Below, piece by piece: positions 31,991-45,152 of a DNA stretch of 64,000 nt. This DNA is from Sycobia sp. Sy_11 (lineage: Eukaryota > Arthropoda > Insecta > Hymenoptera > Epichrysomallidae), in NCBI GenBank assembly GCA_018907035.1, contig JACCIC010000140.1:69501-133500 (forward strand), written 5' to 3'. A program made the position numbers and the translations under genes. Below the pieces are notes generated by a model. That model saw only the letters and a program-made list of their open reading frames with translations, was not told the DNA's origin and did not search any database. Numbering within the stretch: the stretch's first letter is position 1; each line of letters starts with the position of its first letter.

Positions 31991-33268
31991 CAGAATGTAT
32001 CAAAAAAAAAAAAAAAAAAAGAAAACCATACATACTACAGTCTTCGTTAGGGCGGTTCGAAACTTCGTGCCAAAAGTTTCAGCCGTTCGTGCATTTCGGA
32101 TGCTCAAGCTGATCGAACCCTCGAACCGCTGGAATTATTACGAGTTCGACCGGCTCGAACGTTCCAAACGGCCCGCGAGCGTCTTACAACAATTACGATA
32201 CAGGACTGGAAAAATTGCTGAGAAAAAAACTACGAACCGTTCGAATCGCTCGACCTTGTTTTTGTTTCTGTTCGAGGATGAACTATATTTTCCCGGTTCT
32301 TGGATACTTTTCGGCTATAATCGAGCATCCAGCTCGAGCCGTTCGAATATATTTCAGCCGACGCGGATCGAGATGATCGAAAGGTTCGAAGACCATATAT
32401 ATATATATATATATCATCATGTATGTAAAACGTCGAACGTTGGATATACAATATACATACGTGCTGTAAAACTTTTAAAGATTTTTGACGTACGAGCGAC
32501 TCGAACCCGCCGAATGCTTCCGACACATCGCAAGATTCGAACGAAAATTCGAGCTCTGTCTACGCATTAGATCCGATTCTATAGAAAAAGAAAAAAAAAT
32601 AAACATAAACTGTGTTATATATCATGTTTATAACTCGTATGAAACATATATCAACCATGAAGTGGCCGACAATTTATCGATTATATAAACTACCTGGATT
32701 CGAACGAAATCAGAGAGGGCGAAGTAAAACTATCAACGCATTATATAGGCGTGAGATCCTTCGTTAATTTTTATACACCTCGGCCCTGAAGCACGCGCGA
32801 GAAACATTACGCGTATTTGGCATTATCAATTGAACAAAAGTCGCTTCGTTGGCCGACCAGGGCGCGCATTATACGAGAATATATGTAGGGGCGCGGATAT
32901 TGTTCAACCGGCATCGTTGGCAGTGCGCATGTATTTCGCGCATCGGAATAAAATTAGGAGCATCGGTACAGTTTGCATTTTCGAATATACCAGCAAGCCA
33001 GTGACGGTTCATATATTGTTATTTACGTATAAGCTGGACAAATGAATCCTCTCGACGCCCGTGTCCGGGGGAGATAAAGATTTTGGTCGGGGATAAAAAT
33101 CAACGCACGAGATATATGGAACGATGTCTAATGCTTTCTGCATTGGAACAGCCGAAAAACCATGCTCAAGCTGTGATAATGACGCTCGGGTTGACTGAAA
33201 ATATTAACTTATATATTTTATATTTTAATGAGCTGCGGCATAATTTGCACGGCGGCGATTGAACGTAA

Positions 33269-33327
<59 letters not shown>

Positions 33328-33645
33328 TATGGATGATCGATTTTTCACATATTATAAGTTGTTCGGGATCAATGACTATTTTATTATACAGATAATACAG
33401 TCTTGATCCTTAGACCGTCGGATTTTGAACCTTTACGGCCGTTTCAAAAGCGGCCAAATTAAAATCGTACATCACGTATCAACTATATATATATATAAAG
33501 TTCTTGTAAATGGTCGAATCTAATATATATAGAGGCTCTCCGGTTGTTTAGAAAAAGAAAATATGTGAAATTATCAATCCAAAATGTCGTAAAACTTACG
33601 CAATTATAACGAAATCAATATAGCAAGAGCGAGTAAAAATATGTT
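31991..33645. other. Non-coding stretch with dense TTCGA words
   Basis: From about 32090 to 32550 TTCGA/TCGAA words recur every 10-30 bases in both orientations, giving an Arg/Ser-rich open frame of 206 codons (31950-32570) that I do not regard as a gene. (TA)n at 33275-33324. Confidence 0.45.
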
Positions 33646-34066
33646 CCCGTGCAGAAATATACTCGGCGTATCCCTAGTTCGGACTAGATCCTAGTCAGTA
33701 TTACTGATTATTTCCTCATGTAGGTAAATCTCGCCAGATCCGAGTTAGATTTCCCTACGGTCATCTAATAATCGTCTTATATTAATTATTACTTTCTCGA
33801 CTTTATTCAGTTTTCCTTATCTTTTCTTGATGTTAGAAAAAATACATGTTTTCTATATTCACAATTTTACAATTAGAAAACTTAAGGAAATGATTAGAAT
33901 TTCTATCTTGGTTTTAGTTATAGATTTCCTTAACTTCTCCCTATTTTGGAAAGAATGGCTTTTTTGTAGGCGGAATCTGCCAAGTAGGAGAATTAAGGAA
34001 ATGGTTAGACTTTCTATTTTGATTCTAGTTAGATTTTCTGAACTTTTTCTAATATTGGAAAGAAGG
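33646..34066 (-). mobile_element. Family B element, truncated copy (B3)
   Basis: Begins CCCGTGCAGAAATAT and runs parallel to the first 410 bp of B2, including ACTAGATCCTAGTCAGTATT, CTCGCCAGATCCGAG, TCATCTAATAATCGT and TTGGAAAGAATGGC. Similarity stops near 34066, so the distal two thirds is missing. Confidence 0.8.
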
Positions 34067-34451
34067 ATCATTTGAATCGCGAGAATCTAGAATAGTAAAG
34101 TAGCTCCCGAGAATTTTCATTATATAACTTTCGTCGATTTGTTTAACATATCGATACTAAATACAAATATATTCTCATCAAAACCGTTGCAAATTATACA
34201 AATTGGATAAAAAAATTCTATAAGTTCCAGGCTAAAATTTGGAAGAACGATGCTGCCTCGGTACAGCGCCTACAGCACAGTCTTCGGAATGAAATTAATG
34301 CGTGCGGTCGCGCGTGTGTGTAAATATGACACAGTATATGATACTTTAAAAAAATAAAAAGTTTTCAATAAACGCACTTTTATAACCTAGTATTTGGAAG
34401 AAATGTCTGAAGCTTGCAAATCTAATTCTGATTAATAAAATGATCATTAGA

Positions 34452-34860
34452 ATTTTACATGTCGTGTTGTGGTATATTGGGAACTAAAATATATGAGAAA
34501 TACTTTATAAAATGAACTTACATTGAACACAATATGAGGAAAAGGAGCGTCTGTCCAGGAGGACAAGCGTCAGAAGACTAACTGAATTGTTTCCAAAGAT
34601 CAAGAGTTCTGAACCCCTGCGTTACTATAGAAAACCAATCTAAAACTCCAGACATCTAAACAATAATCACCTAAACCTTGGCTACGCAGAAGCATAAAAA
34701 AGAGTCAAGATGGCGGCGTTAAGAAAACATCTGCGACGCACATTATTACAGAAGTGGCTACGCTAATCGTAATTCAACCGTCCGAACTCAATTTACAATC
34801 CTATAAGGGATTATGGCTCATTTTTTCTCAAACGATTTTGTTACATTATTTAGGCAAGGC
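34452..34860. repeat. Dispersed repeat C, copy 1
   Basis: Matches 52695-53080 in direct orientation over about 390 bp: shared blocks include ACTTTATAAAATGAACTTA, TTTCCAAAGATCAAGAGTTC, TAATCACCTAA, GAGTCAAGATGGCGGCG and AATTTACAATCCTATAAG. Copy 1 has a 15-20 bp insertion near 34550. No terminal repeats or coding potential found. Confidence 0.8.
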
Positions 34861-36427
34861 TTAAATAATCAAACAATGATGAGGGCATTTAAATATACAT
34901 ATGTTTCACGTTATTTCTAATGACGCACGCGTGTTAATGCCTCAGTTACAATTATACCTACTTATATTATAACTATAATCGATAACTGAAAGAGAAGTTA
35001 TGTTTTATTTTCAAAAATGCACAATAGCAGATATAGAATACCTATCATATATATTTCTTACTCTAACAAGAAGATGCGACGATATTTGGGTGATGGATTT
35101 GGTCGAGACTGGCAGAGGTGTATAATTCCTATTATATCTCGAAAGTGCACGGATAGTTCTGCAAAGTTTCGACGCGCTACTATACTCTTTCCTTCACAAG
35201 ATATGTCATTTTCTTATTTACAAATTCAGTATACTTTCTTGTATATATCAATTGGATGTACTGTCTGTAATCATCGGAGGAACGATGTTCGTGGCAATCT
35301 CTACTTGTAGCACCGGATATACTTTGGAAGGTAATATAGCAATTCAAGCAAAACCAGTTCTAACGAACTCATATCAGGAAATGTATGTAGTTTTTGCATT
35401 ATGATTATTGACTTTTTTGAAAATATAGTATATGGTGGAATATTAGAAATAAAATAATCAGATACGCGAAAAGACGTGCGTTTAATCGAGGGTGCCGACA
35501 ATAAAGGACTGACTGCAGTATACGAAATTGAAACATCCGCAAGCTCTCTTGCTAAACTGAATAATACCTATAAGGAAAACTTTGAGAATCTAAGCGATAA
35601 ACTCATAAATCATTTGCCACGCACAGGTAGCAGCAAATACGAAGACCGCGGATAAAACCGAGCCGACGCGTCCATACGTACAATCCATCTGCGATACCGT
35701 CCGATATTCATTCTCAAGTATATACGTTTTTGCTTTATTATTTAGACAAGGCTCAAATAATCTAACAATGCTCGATTAATGCTCGATTAACTATCATTGG
35801 CATTGGCAGGAGATCAATGCTGTCGATCAAGATCAATGATCAAGATCATTGATCGCTATTATAGACGAAGCGAAAAATTTAGCTTGCAAAACTTTTTCGG
35901 CGAAAAAGCTTCCTATCAGAGCACATATGTAAACGTTCTCCTACAGCCTGTATTTAAAATTCATTATCTATAGGCCTGAAATAACTGAGCCGTTACATAA
36001 TCTTTCGAAATCTAAGGCCAGAGCCCCACAATAGTTCCTCAAACGATACGGTTTTTCTTCTGAATATATTTGTCTGAATGTTTTCTCCGAAGTGAAAAAT
36101 TTTGCCGCGAGTCGACACGTCTCGGATTCAATTTTTTTCTTTTTTGTGTAGTTTTTCGCGAGTAACGCATAAACAAGTACGCAGACATTGTGCTGGATGG
36201 CTTAATTTTTTATTATAAAACTTTACGTTGTGTTCGTATATATAGCTTTTTAAAATCGGGCCTATATATAGACATTGTTGGAATTGAAAAAAGTTGCGGG
36301 CAAAATTCGAAGCTTATTATGTATTAAAAGAGATAATAATTTATTCTTACAGCTATTATAGAGTTTATTTTTTGACTGACCAGAGGAATTATCTACAATG
36401 AGCGATTAAGCGTTTACTTCCACTTTT

Positions 36428-36493
<66 letters not shown>

Positions 36494-37555
36494 ATACAAG
36501 AGAAAAATTAACGACTAATACATTTTTTTTTTTCATTCAAGTGGTTCTTCGTTCCCTTTATTTTTAAGTAACATATTGTATTGAATGCGGTTTTCATGAT
36601 TTCTTCTACTTGCCGCCTGTCCCAACCATGAAATTTCAATACTTTTTTACTTCATTGGAAATACAAATTTGTGAAATAGATTTTCAAGAATTAATATAGA
36701 AAACCCGAGGTTGCCCGGCGTATTGTGCGATTTTTCTTTACAGAAAAGCTGAACTCCGTTTTAAACCTAATCATTATAATTATAAGTGGTAATGCACGGG
36801 TTAACTATAAGGCGATGCTAATAAAGCGTTAATAAGGCGATGCTAGGAAGCTTATGGGGGGGGGGGCGGCATGCTCAATCTGGAAAAATTATAAAGCGAT
36901 ACAAAAAAAAAAAAAATACATTTTGGAGCTCACGGGTATTGTGCAGAAAGGGCGTATAAGTGTAAACAATTCGATCAATTTGATCTTTCTATATAAAGGG
37001 GGGTTACTGTTTGGATAGGGGTACGTATAAATGTTAGAGTTGAGCCGCAGTGGAGCGGGTGAACGTGGCCAGTGTAGAAATTTAGTTTAGAATCATTCAG
37101 CGGGATGGTGTTGGTATAATTCCTATTTATAATTGAGATCTGCAGAGGTAGCTTTAGTAGATTCTATTGTGCGTATGTCCCATGCTATTTAGGATATTCG
37201 TAGGAGTAGCGATCTAAATCCCTGCATGTAAAACTAATGAAAATCCAAAGGATTCTATATAAAATCTATTTAAAACGAAATATGATGAAGTAGAATGAGT
37301 ATGTGGAAAATTAAAATATGAAGAATACATTTGATCCAAACAAAAATTAATTTAAATTAATTAATGTGTAGTACGTACACATTTTCTTGTGTCCAATAAA
37401 TAATTGTATCCTATTTTTTGAAATATATATTTAAAATAAAAATTTTAATAATTTATATATTATTTTCCAGTTTTTAAGATTTTTACATCATTTTATCTGT
37501 TTTCAAAGATTTTTTCTTTTTTTTTCGATATATATATAAATACCAGATCATATTT
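34861..37555. other. Non-coding DNA
   Basis: A 40-bp stretch at about 35745 echoes 34852-34890 (TTTAGRCAAGGCTYAAATAA pattern). (TA)n at 36432-36489. No gene recognised. Confidence 0.45.
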
Positions 37556-38065
37556 TCGTATATATTAATTGTCCACGTAAATTACAAATGATAATTTTAT
37601 TACGCTTAAAAAACATCCGACCTTTGACTGAGACCTCGGACTCGAACCGAAGGCCCTCCGGTTCGCAAGCTAACGCATTATTCACTATGCCACAGACTAT
37701 ATGGAAATAATTTATAAATATATAATACACAACTCGATTGTACACAAAGCGCAGACGATGGCATATTATATTTTGGTCTTAGCTAGGGAATTCTAATTTA
37801 ATCCTACGTAGGTCAAAAGAAAGGACTTTTAAATAAATTCAAAAGAGAAATTCCTATCGTCTCCTGACATTTCGTATATGGAGAAAAATTAAATACATCT
37901 AGCTAGATTTAATAGAGTAATACATAGATTATTGTGGAAATTGAATAATTATAGGGAAGTACTACTCGAGTCTAGCGAGTTATTACCTATGTGAAGATAT
38001 CAGCGGCATCGCTAACTAGAATCTAGCTTTTACTGGGTATTATATCGAGAACATTTCTATACCGG
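37556..38065 (+). mobile_element. Family B-related element with internal deletion (B5)
   Basis: Ends ATTTCTATACCGG and contains the B-type distal blocks (TAGGGAAGTACTACTCGAGTC, TTACCTATGTGAAGATATCA, CTAACTAGAATCTAGC) together with the tRNA-like segment found in B1 and B2. The middle of the element is absent and the left end is uncertain. Confidence 0.6.
37617..37697 (-). repeat. tRNA-derived SINE-like segment
   Basis: The minus strand has an A box TGGCATAGTGA (37692-37682) and a B box GGTTCGAGTCC (37648-37638) at tRNA-like spacing, with a T-arm that pairs (TTCGG/CCGAG). The acceptor stem does not pair, so it is not a working tRNA. Related segments lie in B1 and B2. Confidence 0.65.
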
Positions 38066-38105
38066 TGTTTAGGAGCTGATTCGAACAATTTTTTTCGAGG
38101 GCATG

Positions 38106-38158
<53 letters not shown>

Positions 38159-38164
38159 TTAAGT

Positions 38165-38345
38165 CCGGGAACGCTCAGACATTCGAAAAACTAGAATATA
38201 CTTCTTCGAGCCGTTCGAATTACTTGAGGGGATCGAGCTTCTCGACTGGTTCGAGCCGTTTAATATTTCAATTACTCCAGCTATATAACCGTAATAATGT
38301 TTGGATGCCCGAGAACGCTTGAACCGTTCGATTTGTTGCAGCATT
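38165..38345. repeat. TTCGA-rich segment
   Basis: Repeated TTCGAGCCGTT, GAACCGTTCGA and similar words, like the block at 32090-32550. A (TA)n tract (38108-38155) adjoins it. Origin unknown. Confidence 0.4.
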
Positions 38346-38374
38346 GCTGCTGCTCGACATTTAATGAACTCGTT

Positions 38375-39763
38375 CCCTGGTAGAAATACATTCTATTTTT
38401 AAGGTATAAACAAGGTATTTTCAAAGAAGCTACTTAGTAACAAGGTATATTTGTTTGGTAGTAAATAGGAAAACATGTAACGTTTTTTACGGTCATTCCG
38501 GCCGATTTATAGTTACATTTTTTTAAGCTATTTTTTCGGTATTTACGGCCTATAATAGTTAGTTTGGAGTAAATATATTTTACGTTTCCAATAAAGTTAC
38601 CTTGAAACTAGGTATATTTTACCTATTGAAACTGAAATTATTTTTAAAAATAGAAAATAGGTTGTTTTTATTCCTTTTCATCTAGTTATTCCCTAGTTAA
38701 TGGGCAATTAATATTTTGGTTATGGAATATCGCGCGCGCGTGTGTGTGGTTATGACTAAACTTTATCTTAAAACAAGGTTAAGCGAGGTATAATACATAA
38801 CCTACCTAAAAAATTGATATCGTTATTCTGCTTTCTTATATAAATTCATCGACTTTAATCATTATTTTAATGAATTAATTCTAAATGTTTATCAAGTTCA
38901 TTTCGACAATTTTGAAGTAACTTGTAAGTACGCGGGTTTTTTATACCTTATCCATCTAAATACATATACAACGCATTGGCAATAGCTTACACATTCGTAT
39001 ACAATATATGCTATACTTATGGAAAGTTATAATCGCTCTTATATACGAACCAAGATAATGTTTTATCACTTGTGGGTATGGCAAATCATCAGATATGCCG
39101 TATGAACACTCTCCATAAAATCAAGTTACCAATTATAGTTATGAACTCAGCATGATTTTTAATTTAAAAAATTAATTTTATTTTATAAAATTTCCAAAAG
39201 TTCAAATGATATTATTTATTTAATAAATAAATAGGATAGAATTACTAACTAACAACCAATAATTGAAGCCGGTATAAGACATCAAAGAATAGAATTTTTT
39301 AATTAATTGCTTCATGCGAAATTTTAGATGTTAAGTAACAAAAGGAAAATATTTCCAAAACTAATTTATTACGTATAATTTTTAAGATGATAAAATCGAA
39401 CGACAAGCAGACTTTATTATTACTTTGTAATTTTTTTAAATTATTAATTTCCGTATCTTATGATTTTTCTTTTATTAAATCAACAACATAATATGTTATA
39501 ATATTATATAAATATTAATTGTTAAATAAATTTAAAATAAATTTAATAAAGGTTAAAAACAACCTAGTTTCTACCTAGTTTCTACCTAGTTCTTAACTAG
39601 TTTTTAAACCTAGTTTCTACCTTTTTCTTAATTTTATTGACAACGTTCATATTTTGCATTCTAAGATTTACCTTATTGTTTCTAGTCACAATGATTGATT
39701 CTATTTTTGCTACCTAGTAACTACTTTCCAGCCTATTAAAAATTATTAGATTTCTACCAGGGC
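38375..39763 (+). mobile_element. Family A element, copy A1
   Basis: A 1389-bp non-autonomous element. Left end CCCTGGTAGAAAT, right end ATTTCTACCAGGG. Internal landmarks shared by all copies: ACATGTAACGTTTTTTACGG, a short CG/TG run, CTTGTAAGTACG, and near the right end tandem CCTAGTTTCTA units. No ORF of useful length. Flanking dinucleotides do not match in place (TT left, CA right). Confidence 0.88.
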
Positions 39764-40024
39764 AATATTATATTATATAGGGCGTTTGTTAGCCTCACGG
39801 TTTTCCAATGGGCAACGATCGTTCGCGCCATTTCCGTTCTTTAAACGTCAATAAATCAGCGCGATCTGATGTTTTACGTAACCGCGCGCGTACACCGGGT
39901 TGTCCCATATATATATATATAATTATGCATGGTGTTTCGGGTCGTTAATGAGCAGATACAGTCTTGTAGAAAAGGCGATATACATATTTTGGAATATTAC
40001 GAATTATGACTGATCGTTGCTGCG

Positions 40025-40068
<44 letters not shown>

Positions 40069-40279
40069 TTATTTATTTATTTATTATATACATAATTTAT
40101 ATGTTCACGCGCTAACGAGCAAATGCGCGTCAGAATTGCCGCCTAAAAGTAAGGCGGAATCATAATCATATTACAGCCTGCTAGATAGTGCAACTTCCCG
40201 TAATCTTTACCGGCCCAATAATTCTGCAGGATCCCTCGTATCTAAAACGTATATACGCTAGACAAATGCACTGTTCAAA

Positions 40280-41562
40280 CCCTGGTAGGAATCTAAATTT
40301 TTAATAGGCTGGAAAGTAGTTACTAGGTAGCAAATATAGAATCAATCATTGTGACTAGAAACAAGGTAAATCTTAGAATGCAAAATGTGAACGTTGTCAA
40401 TAAAATTAAGAAAAAAGTAGAAACTAGGTTGTTTTTAACAATTAATATTTATATAATATTATAACATATTATGTTGTTGATTTAATAAAAGAAAAATCAT
40501 AAGATATGGAAATTAATAATTTAAAAAAATTACAAAGTAATAATAAAGTCTGCTTGTCGTTCGATTTTATCATCTTAAAAATTATACGTAATAAATTAGT
40601 TTTGGAAATATTTTCCTTTTGTTACTTAACATCTAAAATTTCGCATGAAGCAATTAATTAAAAAATTCTATTCTTTGATGTCTTATACCGGCTTCAATTA
40701 TTGGTTGTTAGTTAGTAATTCTATCCTATTTATTTATTAAATAAATAATATCATTTGAACTTTTGGAAATTTTATAAAATAAAATTAATTTTTTAAATTA
40801 AAAATCATGCTGAGTTCATAACTATAATTGGTAACTTGATTTTATGGAGAGTGTTCATACGGCATATCTGATGATTTGCCATACCCACAAGTGATAAAAC
40901 ATTATCTTGGTTCGTATATAAGAGCGATTATAACTTTCCATAAGTATAGCATATATTGTATACGAATGTGTAAGCTATTGCCAATGCGTTGTATATGTAT
41001 TTAGATGGATAAGGTATAAAAAACCCGCGTACTTACAAGTTACTTCAAAATTGTCGAAATGAACTTGATAAACATTTAGAATTAATTCATTAAAATAATG
41101 ATTAAAGTCGATGAATTTATATAAGAAAGCAGAATAACGATATCAATTTTTTAGGTAGGTTATGTATTATACCTCGCTTAACCTTGTTTTAAGATAAAGT
41201 TTATTCATAACCACACACACACAAGCGTGCGCGCGCGCGCGCCATTTTCTATACGAACATATTAGTTGCCCATGAACTAGAGAATAACTAGATGAAAAGG
41301 AATAAAAATAACCTATTTTCTCTTTTTAAAAATAATTTCAGTTTCAATAGGTAAAATATACCTAGTTTCAAGGTAACTTTATTGGAAACAATGGAATTTA
41401 TTGGAAATACCTAAAAAATAGCTTGAAAAAATGTAACTATAAATCAGCCGGAATGACCGTAAAAAACGTTACATGTTTTCCCATTTATATACCTTGTTAC
41501 TAAGTAGCTTCTTTGAAAATACCTTGTTTATACCTTAAAAATAGAATGCATTTCTACCAGGG
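40280..41562 (-). mobile_element. Family A element, copy A2, inverted to A1
   Basis: A 1283-bp copy, near identical to A1 in reverse orientation, ends CCCTGGTAGGAAT and ATTTCTACCAGGG. It has lost most of the CTAGTTTCTAC tandem units. Flanks are AA (left) and TG (right), again unmatched in place. Confidence 0.88.
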
Positions 41563-41947
41563 TGCGCACTAATTCTAAACCATCGACGTTCATCATTAAC
41601 CACTGAACTATTACGAATCGCGGCGAATTTACATCGTCGCAGTCGCGAGTTTCGCGAGGCAAGCCGCTCGGCGAGAGATCGTTATGCAACGGACGACGAT
41701 CCGCCCCGTTGGAAATATAACGGCGCCCCTGGAAATCCGATTGCCAGCGCGGTTTCTGGAAATAAACTTCGTGGCCCGCTCCTGCCGCGTTCGCCGCTCC
41801 TCTGCAGCCCCCCCCCCCTCGCGTCCGTCGGATCATCTACGCGAAAGTCCTCGCCTTGCGCTTCCGCGTCTAAAATTAAAACGGTAAAATTTTAATTATA
41901 ATATCGCGGAGAGGGAAAAAAGAGCGAGGAGAAGGGCGACGGAAGGT

Positions 41948-41989
<42 letters not shown>

Positions 41990-44279
41990 CATCGAAAGGT
42001 AGCCGCGTATTTATTTGTCATCTTAGATACAGATTTCTGTAATAGTTTATGTCAATGCGTAAAATTTCCTAAAATACTATAAAATAACACCATTAACATA
42101 GAAAACATGTATAATAAGTTACTAAGGGGCGGCAAAGAGAAAGGGAGAGCGGAGGGGAAGAAGAGGGAGGAGAAGAGCGAAATAGATCGTTCGATTGCAA
42201 TTTTATTCGACTGTAAGGTTGGTCATAACACTATATATATCTCGCGCAGCAATGAAGAACAAATACAATTTTTGAACAAGAAATATAATACTTAAAAACT
42301 GCAACATCATAAGAGTGGCTAGCGAAAATACGTGAAGAATTAATAACACGTAGGGGGGGGGGAGAGAAATTTATCGTTCTAAGTACTATAAGTGCGGATA
42401 TAAGTGCCATAAGTGCGGCGTTATACGAGAGACAAATACCGTCTTATACATACTTGGTAAATATTGAAGAAATTGTCGAGTTATACACTGCCTTTTTTCT
42501 GGCTTTACGAGAGTGAGAGCGGGAGTGAGAGAGCGGCTTCAATCACAGAAAGTTTTCCCTCGACTTTCGAGCCGCGCCTGAGAAAATAAATTTTTCTATA
42601 ATTGGAAATCTCATCGGCGAACGCGAGCACAATAGAGCGCGCGATTCCTTTCGGCGCTGCTATATATTTATAGCCGTGCACGTATATATACATAGGCGTC
42701 GGGATAATGATTATATTTTTAACCTACCCTAAAACGCCGCTCGTTACAATCGTCGTTACGATCTCGTGCAGGCACGATCGTGTACGCGGCAGGAGGAAAA
42801 AAAAAAATTATCACCGATATACATACACACACGTTCGTCATTCGATCCGTTTTGCTCGGGTGGCGCGCCCATCGCGGGGACAAAATTTCTTCTGGGATTT
42901 CGATGGCGTATAGTCGTCGTCGCCTGAATCCGGAATAATTTCAGGCTGCACTTTTCATCGCGTCCTTGGCGAGTTTTCCCATTATTATCTGCGAAGAGCC
43001 GAGCTGTTTCTCTTAACATGCACGTGCGTGCCGGAAGCAGTGTGTATTTGTTAAACGGGCAGATCGCCCACACGTTTGTTGCCACGCAAGCTTTGTTGCG
43101 CGGATACAAAGATTGTATACGCATAATGACGATATCTATTTGACAACTTTCAGATATTATATTGATTCTGATCGTATCTTGGCTACTCGCGCGCCCAGTT
43201 CTACTCTTATTTTCAAATACGATATTACTTTTGTTCGTTTTGTCAATCCTTCAATTTTTATCTTTGACTACGATGCTGCGGGTTTTTGGTGGGCTTTATA
43301 CTCACTCGTTGTCTTCTCCGCGCGAAGTGCGCGAGTATATAGCTGCCTCACATATTTTTCAGAGAAGCTCTCGTTTTTCTTGATTATTCGTGATAATATA
43401 AGTTTTCTTTATCCCTGTACACTTCTGAAGGGTATTTTCATTCAAAGAAAACAAAAAAAAAAAAACAACAACAACAAAATTTTACGTACACTGAGTAAAA
43501 AAGGCAGCAAAATCAATTATAACTTCGGGCATTCCATAGAAACATTTACCGAAAATCCGTCAACATAGCTGAAATTCTATTGAAATGACGAACTCTCTAT
43601 GAAAACAAAACGAAAATACAAACTATTTGAACTAGTACGTTGATTAAACGAATAAAATACGCTTACTTCAGAATAATTAGCTGTGCAACAAAACGAAATA
43701 TATCGAAAGAATAAATGCTTCAGTCAAAGTAATATAGTTACATTAAAGTAAATTTTGAACATGCACAATAATGTTTTTTATTTCTTTAAAAATACACATT
43801 TAACTTTCTCTCCTCTCTCTCAATCTCCCCCCCCTCTCTCTCTCTCTCTCTCACTCACTCGTCGGCAATATCTAATAAATATATAAATATACGCATATCA
43901 AACACCGCGGAAGTACAAGCCCGCAAACAGCGACCTTAATTAGCCGCATTTGTTTTCAGTGTAGACTGCAGCGACTTTATATCAGATATTTTCGAGAGCA
44001 TTCGAACTTGTCTAGTGAGGCTCGTCTTCTTCAGTATTATTTTATACCTACACGAATGACTTGGATTTACACATTTATACATTGATTTATTTCATTCTGG
44101 CTGCGTTCTTTGCTTCGATTTCCAAGCGCTGCCAACTCCTGAATCCTTTCCGCGTCGCCGTTAGGTGTCGAGGGCATCGGTGCTATGTCCTCTGCGCCTC
44201 CCGCAAGTGCCAAAAAAGAACCTCGAATAGAAGACGAAGGGCCGGGTCGTTTGTCGCTTCTACAGGAATCTACCGGCAG

Positions 44280-44331
<52 letters not shown>

Positions 44332-44387
44332 TATGCGGAGCGTTGCCTATAAGTGCCCTGCGAGAAATAAGGACAAGGTTAGTCAAG

Positions 44388-44432
<45 letters not shown>

Positions 44433-45152
44433 GTCAAATGAAAAAGGAATTACAGTGAACTCATCAAAACAAAACTTTCTCTATCTTATTCACAACCGCC
44501 TGACGAGATTTCTTTAATTTACCCGAATCTGCCTCTATTTTTCGCTAAACTCTCGGAGTCCGTTATTTTACTATCCCATTGGAATGTTTAGATAATCATC
44601 GAAGGTCCTTGTTATCTGGGTGTAAAATTAACCCTAGTCAAGATTTATAAATAACTATTAATTTAACATAATATCATTTCAATTCTTTTGTTAGCGTAGT
44701 TTTGATTTTGTTACCGAATCTGTGTAGTCTGTATAGTTTTTCTTCTGCATTCTTCGATTCCTTTAAAAAATTATGCTCTTTTTTTTAATTTCAAGTTGTG
44801 TATAACTATATACACTATCCATCCATTCATATATATGGAACGCACGAAACTGCTCCCGTGCAATTACTTTTGCATCGCGCAATTTCTTTCGTTATATGAA
44901 TTGGATTACCACAGTTGATGTCTGATTGTGTAATTTGTTTTTAACGAGCTTAGAATGAGCATGATGATTTACGCTAGCTTCTTCTCACGCAGCTTTAATT
45001 CGACATTTCTGCCTACAGTCTGTCGCGACGGCTGATGAGTCATTCGGAAAAATCGCGGAGATCCTTCGGTTTCAAGGAAATGACGACGTTTATACTTTCA
45101 TCAGACAATTGGTGCCATCTTTATGTCGATATATTCTTTACTGTCCTCTATG
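41563..45152. other. Non-coding DNA between A copies
   Basis: GC-richer patches at 41640-41880 and 42500-43100 without recognisable protein; (GA)n at 41952-41987 and 44391-44429; (TA)n at 44283-44328. Short ORFs here look like chance. Confidence 0.45.

Noticed and set aside
31950..32570. 206-codon plus-strand frame
   Set aside because: Crosses a poly(A) run, the end of a B fossil and a (TA)n tract, and follows TTCGA words; no domain or splice context.
37617..37697. Functional tRNA gene
   Set aside because: A and B boxes and the T-arm are present, but the acceptor stem does not pair and the segment recurs inside B elements, so it is SINE-like.
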